64,000 nucleotides of DNA from Sphingomonas jaspsi DSM 18422 (GTDB lineage: Bacteria; Pseudomonadota; Alphaproteobacteria; Sphingomonadales; Sphingomonadaceae), in assembly GCF_000585415.1 (NCBI RefSeq), contig NZ_KK073876.1, positions 989,810 to 1,053,809 of the forward strand, given 5' to 3'. This document shows positions 41,154-49,743 of the stretch, one piece after another. Position numbers and translations under genes: made by a program. Every line of letters starts with the position of its first letter. Position 1 is the stretch's first letter. A model generated the notes under the pieces. It was not told the origin of the DNA, did not search any database, and saw nothing but the letters and a program-made list of their open reading frames with translations.

Positions 41154-42225
41154 TGCTCGCCTCGATATAGGCGTCGAGCACCCGGCCCGCCGCCCCGCTG
41201 GCCAGCGCATCGCGGGCAAGATCGGCGGCGGCGGCAAGGTCGTCGGCGATGCCGGCGGTCATGAGCAGCGCGGCGGTGTTGAGGGTCACGATGTCGCGCT
41301 CGGCCGCGCTCCCGCCACCATCGAGCAAGGCGCGGAGGCGGGCGGCATTTTCGGACGCGTCGCCGCCGGTGATGACGTCGATCGGGGCGCGGGCCAGCCC
41401 CGCGTCCTCGGGCGTGATCTCAATGTCGCTGAGCGTGCCATGGTCGAGCCGGACTGCCTTGGTCGGGCCATGCAGCGCGACCTCGTCCAGTCCGTCGCCA
41501 TGCACGACCAGCGCGCGCTCGACCCCCATCGCGTCGAGCACCCTGGCGATGTGGCGCAGCTTGGCCGGATCGGCGACGCCGAGCAGCTGCACCCGCGGCC
41601 GCGCGGGGTTCACGCAGGGGCCGAGCATGTTCATCACCGTCCGCACCGCTAGCTGGCGGCGAACCGGCGCAGCGTGCTTCATCCCCGGGTGGTAGGCGGG
41701 CGCGAACAGGAAGCAGAAGCCGGTGTCATCGAGCAGCTGGCGCGCCTTTGCCGCATCGACGTCGATCTTCGCGCCCAGCGCTTCGAGCACGTCGGCCGAT
41801 CCGCACTGGCTGCTGACCGAGCGGTTGCCATGCTTGGCGACCGGAAGCCCGCAGGCCGCGGCGACGAAGGCGGTGGCGGTCGACACGTTGATCAGCCCCG
41901 ACCCGTCGCCCCCGGTGCCGCAGCAGTCGGCATAGAGATAGTCGGGCCGGTCGAACGGCTGGGCCGCGTTGGCCAGCGCCTTGGCCGCGCCGATCATCTC
42001 GTCGGCGGTCTCACCCTTCATCCGCAGCGCGACCAGCATCCCACCGATCTCGCCCGGCTCGAGCTTGCCCAGCACCAGCCGTTCGAACAGGTGCAGCGAT
42101 TCCTCGATCGCCAGGTCGTGTCCGTCGAGCAAGCGCGGCATCGGGTTGGGCACCGGGCCGAGATCGGGCGGCAGCGTCTGGCTAGGCGTGGCGGTCGTCG
42201 TTTCAAGCATCGAACATTCTTTCAT
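41146..42225 (-). CDS. trpD: Anthranilate phosphoribosyltransferase
   Basis: Transfers phosphoribosyl from PRPP to anthranilate. Family motifs are CCGTGGDGSGLINVSTATAF (PRPP loop), VAKHGNRSVSSQCGSADVLE, FAPAYHPGMKHAAPVRRQLA and FNMLGP-like VMNMLGPCVNPARP. I give ATG 42225, which overlaps the trpG stop (TGATG); ATG 42210 is an equally possible start that removes five residues. The 3' end overlaps the trpCF start by 8 nt. Confidence 0.94.
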   Translation of the reverse strand: MKECSMLETTTATPSQTLPPDLGPVPNPMPRLLDGHDLAIEESLHLFERLVLGKLEPGEIGGMLVALRMKGETADEMIGAAKALANAAQPFDRPDYLYADCCGTGGDGSGLINVSTATAFVAAACGLPVAKHGNRSVSSQCGSADVLEALGAKIDVDAAKARQLLDDTGFCFLFAPAYHPGMKHAAPVRRQLAVRTVMNMLGPCVNPARPRVQLLGVADPAKLRHIARVLDAMGVERALVVHGDGLDEVALHGPTKAVRLDHGTLSDIEITPEDAGLARAPIDVITGGDASENAARLRALLDGGGSAAERDIVTLNTAALLMTAGIADDLAAAADLARDALASGAAGRVLDAYIEASNG

Positions 42226-42839
42226 CAGGCGGCGGCAAGTGCGGCGGCGAAGTGGGTCTGGCGCTCGCGCGCCCAGTTCAGCATCGCCGCCACCAGTCGA
42301 TCGCCCTTGGGCGTCAGGATGGATTCGGGGTGGAATTGCAGGCCTAGCTGGCCGGCATCGTCGTCGCGGATCGCCATCGCCATGCCTTCCAGTTCGGCAT
42401 CGACGGTCAGCCGCGGTGGCAGGTCGGCAACCGGCGTGCATAGCGAATGATAGCGGCCGATGGTCAAGGGGTTCGGCAACCCTTCGAACGGGCCGCTTCC
42501 CTGATGGTCGAGGGCCGAACATTTGCCATGAAAAGGCTCGGCGGCGCGTTTAACGGTACCGCCCGCTTCGGCGACGATCGCCTGATGGCCAAGGCAGATG
42601 CCGACCAGTGGCACCAGTCCCTTGGCAAGGCGGATGAGGTCGAGGCAGCATCCGGCGTCTTGCGGCGCACCGGGGCCGGGGGAGAGCAGCAGCGCGGCGC
42701 GATGGTCGATCGCCCGTTCCAGCGCAGCGGCGGCGGCGATGTCGTTGCGCACCACGTTGACCGTGGCCCCCGCCGTGCGGAACGCGTCGGCAAGGTTGAA
42801 GGTGAAGCTGTCGCGATTGTCGATCAGCAGGACGTTCAT
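42225..42839 (-). CDS. trpG: Anthranilate synthase component II (glutamine amidotransferase)
   Basis: Supplies ammonia from glutamine to TrpE. Class I amidotransferase with the oxyanion strand LLLSPGPGAPQDAGCCLDLI, nucleophile Cys in PLVGICLGHQAIVAEAGG and His/Glu in LQFHPESILTPKGD. It is 204 aa, separate from TrpE, unlike the fused TrpEG of many rhizobia. It may also serve folate synthesis as PabA; only one copy is in view. Confidence 0.94.
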   Translation of the reverse strand: MNVLLIDNRDSFTFNLADAFRTAGATVNVVRNDIAAAAALERAIDHRAALLLSPGPGAPQDAGCCLDLIRLAKGLVPLVGICLGHQAIVAEAGGTVKRAAEPFHGKCSALDHQGSGPFEGLPNPLTIGRYHSLCTPVADLPPRLTVDAELEGMAMAIRDDDAGQLGLQFHPESILTPKGDRLVAAMLNWARERQTHFAAALAAA

Positions 42840-44347
42840 GCCGCGGCTCCCAGCGCGGCCAGCACCGCGCTCGCCTTGGCGCGCGTTTCGGCGGCTTCGC
42901 TCAGCGGATCGCTGTCGGCGACGACCCCGGCCCCGGCGCGAACCTCGGCGACCCCGTCGCGTACCAGCGCCGAACGGATGACGACGGCGGTGTCCATCGT
43001 CCCGTCGCCGGTAAGATAGCCGATCGCGCCGCCGTACGGCCCGCGCGCGCTCGGCTCGACAGAGCGGATCAGTTCGATCGCCTTCAGCTTGGGTGCGCCG
43101 GACAGGGTCCCGACATTCATGCAGGTGCGGATGACGTCGACCGCGTCGGTGTCGTCGGCAAGCTCGCCCTCGACGGTCGATTCAAGGTGCATGACCCGGG
43201 CGAAGCGCAGCGTGTCGAGCAGGCGCGCGACGCGGCGGGTGCCCGGCTTGGCGACCCGCGCGACGTCGTTCCGCGCCAGGTCGACCAGCATCATATGTTC
43301 GGCGACTTCCTTGCGGTCGAGGCGCAGGTCCGCCTCGTTACGGTCGTCTTCGTCCGCTGTCGCACCGCGCGGCCGGGTGCCGGCGATCGGCCGGACGACG
43401 GCAAAGCGCTTCGATCCGTCGCGGCGGATTTCGACCGCGGTTTCTGGCGATGCACCGAACAGCACGCCATGACCGCTGTCGAAGCGGAAATTATAGGCGC
43501 TGGGGTCGGCGGCCATAAGTCGCCGGAACGCCGCACCGCTGTCGTCGCACGGCGCGGTGAAGCGGCGGCTGGGCACGGCCTGGAAGATATCGCCCGCGGC
43601 CACATGCTCCTTCAGCCGCGCGACCGTGGCGGCGAACGCATCGTCGTCGAGGTCGGTGCTCGCCGATACCGGCCTCGCCGCTTCGATGATCCGGGCATCG
43701 CGGCGGGATTCGCAGCGTTCGACCGCCTTGACCAGCCGTTCGGCCGCCAGATGGTGCTGGCGATGGGCGAGGGACGGGTCGTCGCTCCCCACTGCCATCG
43801 CCAGCACCCGCGCCGACCCGTTGGGTTCGACCACGACCATGGTCTCAGGCAGCTGGAACAGGAGGTCGGGGAAATGACCGCCCGGGCGAGGGGGCAGCGC
43901 CTCCAGCATGTCCACATGGTCGAAGCCGATGACCCCCATCAGGGTCAGCGCGAAAGGTTCGTCGCCGTCCTGCGGGCGAAACGTCGCAAGGACGCCGCGC
44001 AGCAGGTCGAGCGCGGTCGACGAGGCCGCGCGCACCGCCTCGTCCGGGTCGGTGCAAAGATCGAAGGTGAAGGTCGCGCCCGTTGCGGTGTCGCTGGCGA
44101 CATGGCCGGACAGGCGTTCGGCCAAGGCCGCGAGGAGGAGCGCGCCGCCTTCGCTGATCGCATCCACCCGGGCGGCTTGTCCGGTCGCTTCGATCGTCAG
44201 CGCGGTGTCGACCAGGATCAGGCTGCGGCCGCCCATGCGCCGGAAGAAGGAGGGCGATTCGAGCGCGCCCGCCAGTTCGACCGGATCGAACTGGCCGGTC
44301 AGGCGCCGCGCGACGACCGCGACCTCACCCTTGCCGGCGTGGCTCAC
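42836..44347 (-). CDS. trpE: Anthranilate synthase component I
   Basis: Converts chorismate to anthranilate using TrpG ammonia, 503 aa. The chorismate-binding domain has IFQAVPSRRF, YNFRFDSGHGVLFGASPETA, RPIAGTRPRG, LMLVDLARNDVARVAKPGT-type MLVDLARNDVARVAKPGTRR, and GAPKLKAIELI. The start is GTG 44347, overlapping the aroF stop (GTGA). As a TrpE it is expected to be feedback-inhibited by tryptophan. Confidence 0.94.
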   Translation of the reverse strand: MSHAGKGEVAVVARRLTGQFDPVELAGALESPSFFRRMGGRSLILVDTALTIEATGQAARVDAISEGGALLLAALAERLSGHVASDTATGATFTFDLCTDPDEAVRAASSTALDLLRGVLATFRPQDGDEPFALTLMGVIGFDHVDMLEALPPRPGGHFPDLLFQLPETMVVVEPNGSARVLAMAVGSDDPSLAHRQHHLAAERLVKAVERCESRRDARIIEAARPVSASTDLDDDAFAATVARLKEHVAAGDIFQAVPSRRFTAPCDDSGAAFRRLMAADPSAYNFRFDSGHGVLFGASPETAVEIRRDGSKRFAVVRPIAGTRPRGATADEDDRNEADLRLDRKEVAEHMMLVDLARNDVARVAKPGTRRVARLLDTLRFARVMHLESTVEGELADDTDAVDVIRTCMNVGTLSGAPKLKAIELIRSVEPSARGPYGGAIGYLTGDGTMDTAVVIRSALVRDGVAEVRAGAGVVADSDPLSEAAETRAKASAVLAALGAAA

Positions 44348-45357
44348 AGCGAGCGGCCTACCACCGGCAGCAGGGCTTCGAGCTGCTTTCCAAGCGCCAG
44401 CAACTGTTCGGGATAGAGCGATTGCGGGCCATCGCTCAGCGCCTTGGCGGGGTCGATATGGACCTCGATCATCAAGCCGTCGGCGCCCGCCGCCGCGCCC
44501 GCCAACGCCATCGGCGCAACCAGGTCGCGCTTACCCGTGCCGTGGCTGGGGTCGACGACGACCGGCAGGTGGCTCTTCTGTTTCAGCACCGGGACGGCGG
44601 CGAGGTCGAGCGTGTTGCGGGTCGCGGTTTCGAAGGTACGGATACCGCGTTCGCACAGGATCACCTGGTCGTTGCCGGCGGCTAGAATATACTCGGCTGC
44701 CAGCAGCAGGTCCTCGACCTTGGCCGACATGCCGCGCTTCAGCACGACCGGCTTGCCTGCCCGTCCGACCGCCTTCAGCAGCGCGAAATTCTGCATGTTG
44801 CGCGCCCCGACCTGCAGTGCATCGGCATGGCGCGCGACCAGTTCCACATCGCCGGTTTCGATCACTTCGGTGACCACCGGCAGGCCGACTTCGCGCCCGA
44901 CTTCTTCGAGCAGGACAAGGCCATCGGGCCCATGCCCCTGAAAGCTGTAGGGGGAGGTGCGCGGCTTGTACGCCCCGGCGCGCAGCACCCTCGCGCCGGC
45001 GGCCTTGGCGGCCTTGGCGCTGGCCAGAAGTTGGGTTTCATTCTCGACCGCGCAGGGACCGGCGATGAGGCCGAAGCGGCCGCCGCCGAAACTGGCATCA
45101 CCGATCTTCACGATGGTGTCGTGGGGGTGCATGTCGCGGCTGACCAGCTTGTAGGGCGACAGGATCGGCTTCACCGATTCCACCTGCGGATCGGCCTCGA
45201 GCTGCAGTTCCGCCAGCACCCGCTCGTCGCCTAGCGCGCCGAGCACAACCCGCTCGCTACCCGGCATGTGCAGCGGCGTCAGCCCCTTGTCGGCGATGCG
45301 GGCGAGCAGGGCGTCGACATGGTCCTTGCTGGCCTCGGGCTTCATCACGATGATCAT
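44344..45357 (-). CDS. aroF: 3-deoxy-7-phosphoheptulonate (DAHP) synthase, type I-beta
   Basis: First step of the shikimate pathway, joining phosphoenolpyruvate and erythrose 4-phosphate; 337 aa. An N-terminal ferredoxin-like regulatory domain (about 1-70, MIIVMKPEASKDHVDALLAR) precedes the TIM barrel with LIAGPCAVENETQLLASAKA, RAGAYKPRTSPYSFQGHG and VVVDPSHGTGKRDLVAPMA. Heading the trp operon behind the trp attenuator, it ties chorismate supply to tryptophan need. Other DAHP synthase genes may exist elsewhere. Confidence 0.93.
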   Translation of the reverse strand: MIIVMKPEASKDHVDALLARIADKGLTPLHMPGSERVVLGALGDERVLAELQLEADPQVESVKPILSPYKLVSRDMHPHDTIVKIGDASFGGGRFGLIAGPCAVENETQLLASAKAAKAAGARVLRAGAYKPRTSPYSFQGHGPDGLVLLEEVGREVGLPVVTEVIETGDVELVARHADALQVGARNMQNFALLKAVGRAGKPVVLKRGMSAKVEDLLLAAEYILAAGNDQVILCERGIRTFETATRNTLDLAAVPVLKQKSHLPVVVDPSHGTGKRDLVAPMALAGAAAGADGLMIEVHIDPAKALSDGPQSLYPEQLLALGKQLEALLPVVGRSL

Positions 45358-45381
45358 TTTCTGAACTTTCGAAAGGGGTGG

Positions 45382-45413
45382 AAAAACAAAAAGGCCCGCT
45401 CGGATGGCGGGCC
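45382..45413 (-). terminator. trp attenuator terminator
   Basis: Read leftward, GGCCCGC / GCGGGCC (45407-45413 with 45393-45399) closes a 7-nt loop and is followed by TTTTTGTTTTT (45392-45382). It sits between the Trp-rich leader peptide and aroF, where read-through would be controlled by ribosome stalling on the leader Trp codons. Confidence 0.85.
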
Positions 45414-45442
45414 CTTGGGTCAGATTTGCCTGGTATCAGGAA

Positions 45443-45541
45443 TCAGCCGCGCGCGCGCCATCGTTCGGGCGAGCGCCACCACCAACCCTGCGACGCGGTC
45501 GCATGGTTCGGGGTCAGGGCAAGGCGCTGAAGGTCACGCAT
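45443..45541 (-). CDS. trpL: trp operon leader peptide
   Basis: A 32-residue reading frame starting ATG 45541, with three tandem Trp codons at residues 20-22 (45484-45476, SQGWWWRSPERW) and a fourth Trp at residue 28. It ends at TGA 45443, 30 nt before the attenuator stem. AAAGG lies just before the ATG. Tandem Trp codons followed by a terminator and then the aroF-trp genes are the hallmark of transcription attenuation. The minus-strand TTGACA at 45577-45572 may be the -35 element, but no good -10 is seen. Confidence 0.85.
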   Translation of the reverse strand: MRDLQRLALTPNHATASQGWWWRSPERWRARG

Positions 45542-45587
45542 GGCCTTTAGGGGACCAAAAGGGCGGGGGACTGTCAAGCGGGAAAAT

Positions 45588-45628
45588 TTGGCTTGCCAAC
45601 CGGACGGGTGGAACCTAGAGGCGTTCCA
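45588..45628. promoter_or_regulatory. Candidate operator region between trp and his operons
   Basis: The intergenic region shared by the divergent trpL and yerC holds two inverted repeats: TTGGC-TT-GCCAA (45588-45599) and TGGAAC-N8-GTTCCA (45609-45628). The second contains GAACCTAG, which resembles the GAACTAG half of the E. coli TrpR operator. They are candidate sites for the adjacent TrpR-like protein. Confidence 0.5.
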
Positions 45629-45651
45629 TTGTTTTATCACGCTGTAACAAA

Positions 45652-45966
45652 ATGACCGACGCACCCACACTTTCCGCGGCCCGAGCCGCCCTTGCCGACG
45701 AGCTGGCCGAGGCGCTCGTCCGGCTCAACGACAAGGCCGAAGCCCGCGCCCTGCTGGCCGACCTTTGCACCCCGGCAGAGATCCACACGCTCGCCGAACG
45801 CTGGCATGTCGCCAAGCTGCTCGATGCGGGCGAACTCACCTATCGCGAGATCCACGATGCCACGGGGGTCAGCACGACGACGATCGTCCGCGTGGCCCGC
45901 TTCCTGCGGCAGGAAGAAAATGGCGGATATCGCATCCTGCTCGACCGCATGGGAGCGGCGCGATGA
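45652..45966 (+). CDS. YerC/YecD family TrpR-related regulator
   Basis: A 104-residue helical protein of the Trp repressor fold. LLADLCTPAEIHTLAERWHV and the helix-turn-helix segment LTYREIHDATGVSTTTIVRV are typical of the YerC group. It is divergent from trpL and starts the his operon, with ATGA overlap into hisG. No ribosome-binding site precedes ATG 45652, so it may be leaderless or poorly translated. Whether it senses tryptophan or histidine is unknown. Confidence 0.85.
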   Translation: MTDAPTLSAARAALADELAEALVRLNDKAEARALLADLCTPAEIHTLAERWHVAKLLDAGELTYREIHDATGVSTTTIVRVARFLRQEENGGYRILLDRMGAAR

Positions 45967-46856
45967 GCCCTGACCGCAACCGCCTGCACATGGCGATCCA
46001 GAAGTCGGGGCGGCTCAGCGACCAGTCGCGCCAGCTGCTCAAGGACGCCGGCCTGCGGCTGGCGCAAGGCGGGAAGAACAACCTCAGCGCGCGCGCCGAG
46101 AATTTCCCGCTCGACCTGATGTTCGTGCGTGATGACGACATCCCCACCTTCGTGGCGGACGGGGTGTGCGAACTAGGCGTCGTCGGCCAGAATGTGCTCG
46201 AGGAATATACGCTCGGCCTCACCGAACCCCGGATCGAGGAGGTCGCGCGGCTCGGCTTCGGCAAGTGCAGCCTCAAGATCGCCGCACCCGACAGCCTTAC
46301 CTACTTCAACCTGAAGATGCTCGCTGGCCAGCGCATCGCCACCAGCTACCCGCGCCTCCTTGCGCGCTTCCTCGACAACAATGGCATCGAGGCGGACATC
46401 GTCACCATGCGCGGCGCGGTCGAACTGGCGCCGCGACTGGGGATCGCCCGCTTCATCTGCGACCTCGTTTCGACCGGGGCGACGCTCGAAGCCAACGGGC
46501 TGGCGCCGGTTGCCGACGTGTTCGACAGCGAGGCGGTGCTCGTGCGCACGCTGAAGCCGGTCGACGGGCCGCACAGCGAAAAGGTCGCCGCCTTGCTGAC
46601 CCGCATCGACGGCGTCATCGCGACCGCGGAAAGCAAATATATCGTCCTCAACGCGCCCGAAGAGGCGTTGCCGGCCATCACCGAAATCCTGCCGGGCGCC
46701 GAAGCGCCCACCGTCGTGCCGCTGATCGGCCGGCCCGGTCACGTCGCGGTCCAGGCGGTATGCCAGGAATCGGTGTTCTGGGAGACGCTGGAAAAGCTGA
46801 AGCGCGCCGGTGCGTCGGCGATCCTCGTCATGCCGATCGAAAAGATGATGATGTGA
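45963..46856 (+). CDS. hisG: ATP phosphoribosyltransferase (long form)
   Basis: First and feedback-controlled step of histidine synthesis. It is 297 aa, the long HisG with its own C-terminal ACT-like regulatory domain (from about 225, KYIVLNAPEEALPAITEILP), so no HisZ partner is needed. Catalytic-part motifs are LHMAIQKSGRLSDQSRQLLK, VRDDDIPTFVADGVCELGVV, the PRPP-site DLVSTGATLEANG and SEAVLVR. The ATG overlaps the yerC stop (ATGA), and the stop overlaps hisD (TGATG). Confidence 0.95.
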   Translation: MSPDRNRLHMAIQKSGRLSDQSRQLLKDAGLRLAQGGKNNLSARAENFPLDLMFVRDDDIPTFVADGVCELGVVGQNVLEEYTLGLTEPRIEEVARLGFGKCSLKIAAPDSLTYFNLKMLAGQRIATSYPRLLARFLDNNGIEADIVTMRGAVELAPRLGIARFICDLVSTGATLEANGLAPVADVFDSEAVLVRTLKPVDGPHSEKVAALLTRIDGVIATAESKYIVLNAPEEALPAITEILPGAEAPTVVPLIGRPGHVAVQAVCQESVFWETLEKLKRAGASAILVMPIEKMMM

Positions 46857-48118
46857 TGCGGTACGATTGGTCCGACGACGATCGCCGCGCGGAGGCGCTG
46901 GCACGACCGCGTGGCCGCGACGATGGGGCCATGCTGGCTTCGGTACGTGACATCGTCAACGACGTCCGTGTCCGCGGCTGGGACGGCCTCGTCGATCAGG
47001 CGCGGCGGATCGACCGAGCCGAGCCGCGGCGGCTGGCGGTCGCCCCCTTTGCCGCATTGGCCCGCGACATGATGCCCGCCGCGACCCAGGCCGCCATCCG
47101 GCTCGCGGCCCGGCACATCGAGACGTTCCACCGCCAGACCATGCCGACCGATACCGAGGTCATCACCTACCCGGGCCTTAGCGTCGCCAAGGAATGGCGG
47201 CCGATCCGGCGCGCCGGCCTCTATGTGCCGGGCGGCAAGGCACCGCTTTTTTCCACCTTGCTGATGCTGGCGATCCCGGCGCGCGTGGCGGGGGTTGACG
47301 AACTGGTGGTGGTGACGCCGCCGCGGCCGGATTGCACGCTCGATCCCGCCATCGCGCTGGCGGCGGAGATTTGCGGGATAGAGCATATCTGGATCTTGGG
47401 CGGTGCGCAGGCGATCGCTGCCTTGGCGTTCGGCGCGGGCGACATTCCTGCCGTCGACCGCATCTGCGGGCCGGGCAACGCCTGGGTGGCGGCGGCCAAG
47501 GCACTGGTGTCCGCCATGCCCGGCGGCCCCGGGATCGACCTGCCTGCAGGGCCGAGCGAGTTGCTGGTGATCGCCGACGACAGCGCCGACCCCGCGACCG
47601 TCGCTGCCGACCTGCTCAGCCAAGCCGAGCATGATATGGAGGCGCAGGTGCTGCTGGTGTCGCCGTCGGCCGCGCTGATCGATACGGTCGATCGCGAAGT
47701 GACGGCGCAGTCCACGGCGATGGGCGGGAACCATGCGCCGACGCGGTTCATCCGCTGCCGCGACTTGGCAGAGGCGACCGAGATCGCCAATGCCTATGCG
47801 CCGGAACATCTGACGCTGGCGTGCGAGAACGCATCGGCGATGGTCCGTGACATCCGCAACGCCGGGGCGATCTTCGTCGGCCACAAAGCCGCGGAAAGCT
47901 TCGGGGATTACCTTGCCGGGTCGAGCCATGTTTTGCCGACCGACGGCGCTGCGCGGTTTACCGGCGGCGTGTCGACATTGACCTTCATGAAGGCGGTAAC
48001 CGTGCAGCGGATCACCCCGCGCGCTGCCGCCGCGCTGGCCGCGCCGGCCGCCGCGCTCGCGCGGTTGGAGGGGCTGGAAGCCCATGCCCGCGCGGCCGAG
48101 GCGAGGGCGGAGGCATGA
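46856..48118 (+). CDS. hisD: Histidinol dehydrogenase
   Basis: Zinc enzyme that oxidises histidinol to histidine in two steps, 420 aa. Motifs are RRAGLYVPGGKAPLFSTLLM, VDRICGPGNAWVAAAKALVS, DLPAGPSELLVIADDSADP with LLSQAEHDMEAQ, and the C-terminal NAGAIFVGHKAAESFGDYLA. It starts in the hisG stop and ends overlapping the hisCB start (ATGA). Confidence 0.96.
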   Translation: MRYDWSDDDRRAEALARPRGRDDGAMLASVRDIVNDVRVRGWDGLVDQARRIDRAEPRRLAVAPFAALARDMMPAATQAAIRLAARHIETFHRQTMPTDTEVITYPGLSVAKEWRPIRRAGLYVPGGKAPLFSTLLMLAIPARVAGVDELVVVTPPRPDCTLDPAIALAAEICGIEHIWILGGAQAIAALAFGAGDIPAVDRICGPGNAWVAAAKALVSAMPGGPGIDLPAGPSELLVIADDSADPATVAADLLSQAEHDMEAQVLLVSPSAALIDTVDREVTAQSTAMGGNHAPTRFIRCRDLAEATEIANAYAPEHLTLACENASAMVRDIRNAGAIFVGHKAAESFGDYLAGSSHVLPTDGAARFTGGVSTLTFMKAVTVQRITPRAAAALAAPAAALARLEGLEAHARAAEARAEA

Positions 48119-49743
48119 GTATCGTCCAACGCCTTGCGCGCCCTGCGATCCTTGCGCTGCCGCCGGTCGACATCGCCGGTGCACCCGTGCCCGGCACCGT
48201 CCGGCTCGACGCCAACGAAAATCCCTACCTGCCGCTGGTCCAGGGGCAGCCGGGGATCAATCGCTATCCCGATCCGCAACCCCTGTCGCTGCGTCGCCGG
48301 ATGGCCGACCTTTATGGCGTGACCGCCGACCGGCTGTGGGTGACGCGTGGCAGCGATGACGCGATCGACCTGCTCATCCGCGCATTTTGCGAAGCGGGGC
48401 GGGACAGCATCGCCATCGTCGAGCCGACCTTTTCCGCCTATGCCCAGTTCGCACGGGTGCAGGGGGCGGACGTTGTGAGGGCGCGCCTCACCGACGACTT
48501 CCGCTTCGATGCCGATGCGGTGATCGCGGCGTGCCGGGACGCTAGGCCGAAGCTGCTGTTCCTGTGCACGCCCAACAACCCGACCGGCACGCCGGTCGAT
48601 CCGGCCGACGTTCGCCGCATCGCGGGCGCACTGCCCGATACGCTGGTCATCGCCGACGAGGCCTATGGCGAATTTTCGGACCAGCCCAGCCTGGCTGCCG
48701 AAGCCGAGGGCAATGTGGCCGTGCTGCGCACCCTGTCCAAGGCCTATGGCCTCGCCGGCGCGCGCATCGGATGCCTCATCGGATCGCCCGAACTGGTCGA
48801 CCTGGTATCGCGCGTGTCGCCGCCTTATCCGCTGCCCGGCCCGAGCATCGCCGCGGCCCTCGACGCGCTGGGCCCCGAACGGATGCCGATCCACCGCCAG
48901 CGGGTCGCCGATCTGTTGGCCGAGCGCGCGCGACTGGCCGGGGCGCTGCGCGGGGTCGATGAGATCCGGAGCGTTCGCGAGGGCGGCAATTTTCTTTTCC
49001 TTGAGGTGGCCGATCCGGAGGATTTGGCGCGACGGCTGGCTGCCGCCGCCGTCCGCGTCCGCTTCCGCCCCAACGCGGCGCCGGGCGGCGTCCGGATTAC
49101 GGTCGGTACAGCGGAGGAAAATGCAGCCGTCCTCGGCGTGTTCGGTCTTGCCGCCGACCGGCCCGGCCGCCGAGCGTCCGTCGTTCGCGATACCAAGGAA
49201 ACGCGGATCGCGCTTGCCATCGACCTCGACCGCGACGGGCCGCGGCAGATCGACAGCGGCGTTCCCTTCTTCGACCATATGCTCGACCAGGTCGCGGCGC
49301 ATGGCGGGTTCGCGCTGACGCTGGCCTGCGACGGCGACACCGACATCGACCCACACCACAGCGTCGAAGATGTCGCGATCGCGTTGGGCACCGCGCTGAA
49401 CCGGGCGCTTGGCGACAAGCGCGGCATCGGCCGCTTCGGCTTCGCCCTGCCGATGGACGAAACCGAAGCGCAGGTGCTTATCGACTTGTCGGGCCGACCC
49501 TTTGCCCGGTTCGACGGCAGCTTCGCGACCCCTGCCGTCGGCGACCTGCCGACGCAAATGGTGCCGCATATATTCCGTAGCATCGCCGACAGCCTTGGTG
49601 CGGCGATCCACGTTCGCGTGTCCGGCGAGAATGATCATCACAAGGTCGAAGCCTGCTTCAAGGCGTTCGGCCGCGCGCTTCGGCAAGGGCTGGCGATCGA
49701 AGGCAGGGGCGACGCGCTCCCATCGACCAAGGGCATGCTGTGA
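48115..49743 (+). CDS. hisCB: Fused histidinol-phosphate aminotransferase / imidazoleglycerol-phosphate dehydratase
   Basis: One continuous 542-residue frame holding two histidine enzymes. Residues 1 to about 345 are HisC: VRLDANENPYLPL, CTPNNPTGTPVD and the PLP Lys209 in RTLSKAYGLAGARIG. Residues from about 353 are the HisB dehydratase: VVRDTKETRIALAIDLDRDG, SGVPFFDHMLDQVAAHGG, and both metal motifs, HH414-415 (PHHSVEDV) and HH508-509 (NDHHKVEAC). The linker is only a few residues. No phosphatase domain is present. The hisH start overlaps its stop (GTGA). These enzymes are usually separate proteins, so the fusion is notable. Confidence 0.93.
   Translation: MSIVQRLARPAILALPPVDIAGAPVPGTVRLDANENPYLPLVQGQPGINRYPDPQPLSLRRRMADLYGVTADRLWVTRGSDDAIDLLIRAFCEAGRDSIAIVEPTFSAYAQFARVQGADVVRARLTDDFRFDADAVIAACRDARPKLLFLCTPNNPTGTPVDPADVRRIAGALPDTLVIADEAYGEFSDQPSLAAEAEGNVAVLRTLSKAYGLAGARIGCLIGSPELVDLVSRVSPPYPLPGPSIAAALDALGPERMPIHRQRVADLLAERARLAGALRGVDEIRSVREGGNFLFLEVADPEDLARRLAAAAVRVRFRPNAAPGGVRITVGTAEENAAVLGVFGLAADRPGRRASVVRDTKETRIALAIDLDRDGPRQIDSGVPFFDHMLDQVAAHGGFALTLACDGDTDIDPHHSVEDVAIALGTALNRALGDKRGIGRFGFALPMDETEAQVLIDLSGRPFARFDGSFATPAVGDLPTQMVPHIFRSIADSLGAAIHVRVSGENDHHKVEACFKAFGRALRQGLAIEGRGDALPSTKGML

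Noticed and set aside
45476..45521. A second small frame through the trp leader starting ATG at 45509 (MRPRRV...)
   Set aside because: It reads the Trp codons out of frame and has no ribosome-binding site; the frame with three Trp codons explains the attenuator.
49150..49180. HisC-HisB fusion as a sequencing frameshift artefact
   Set aside because: The frame is continuous with sensible residues on both sides and no homopolymer run at the junction; an artefact would need a missed in-frame stop, which I cannot see but have listed as a check.
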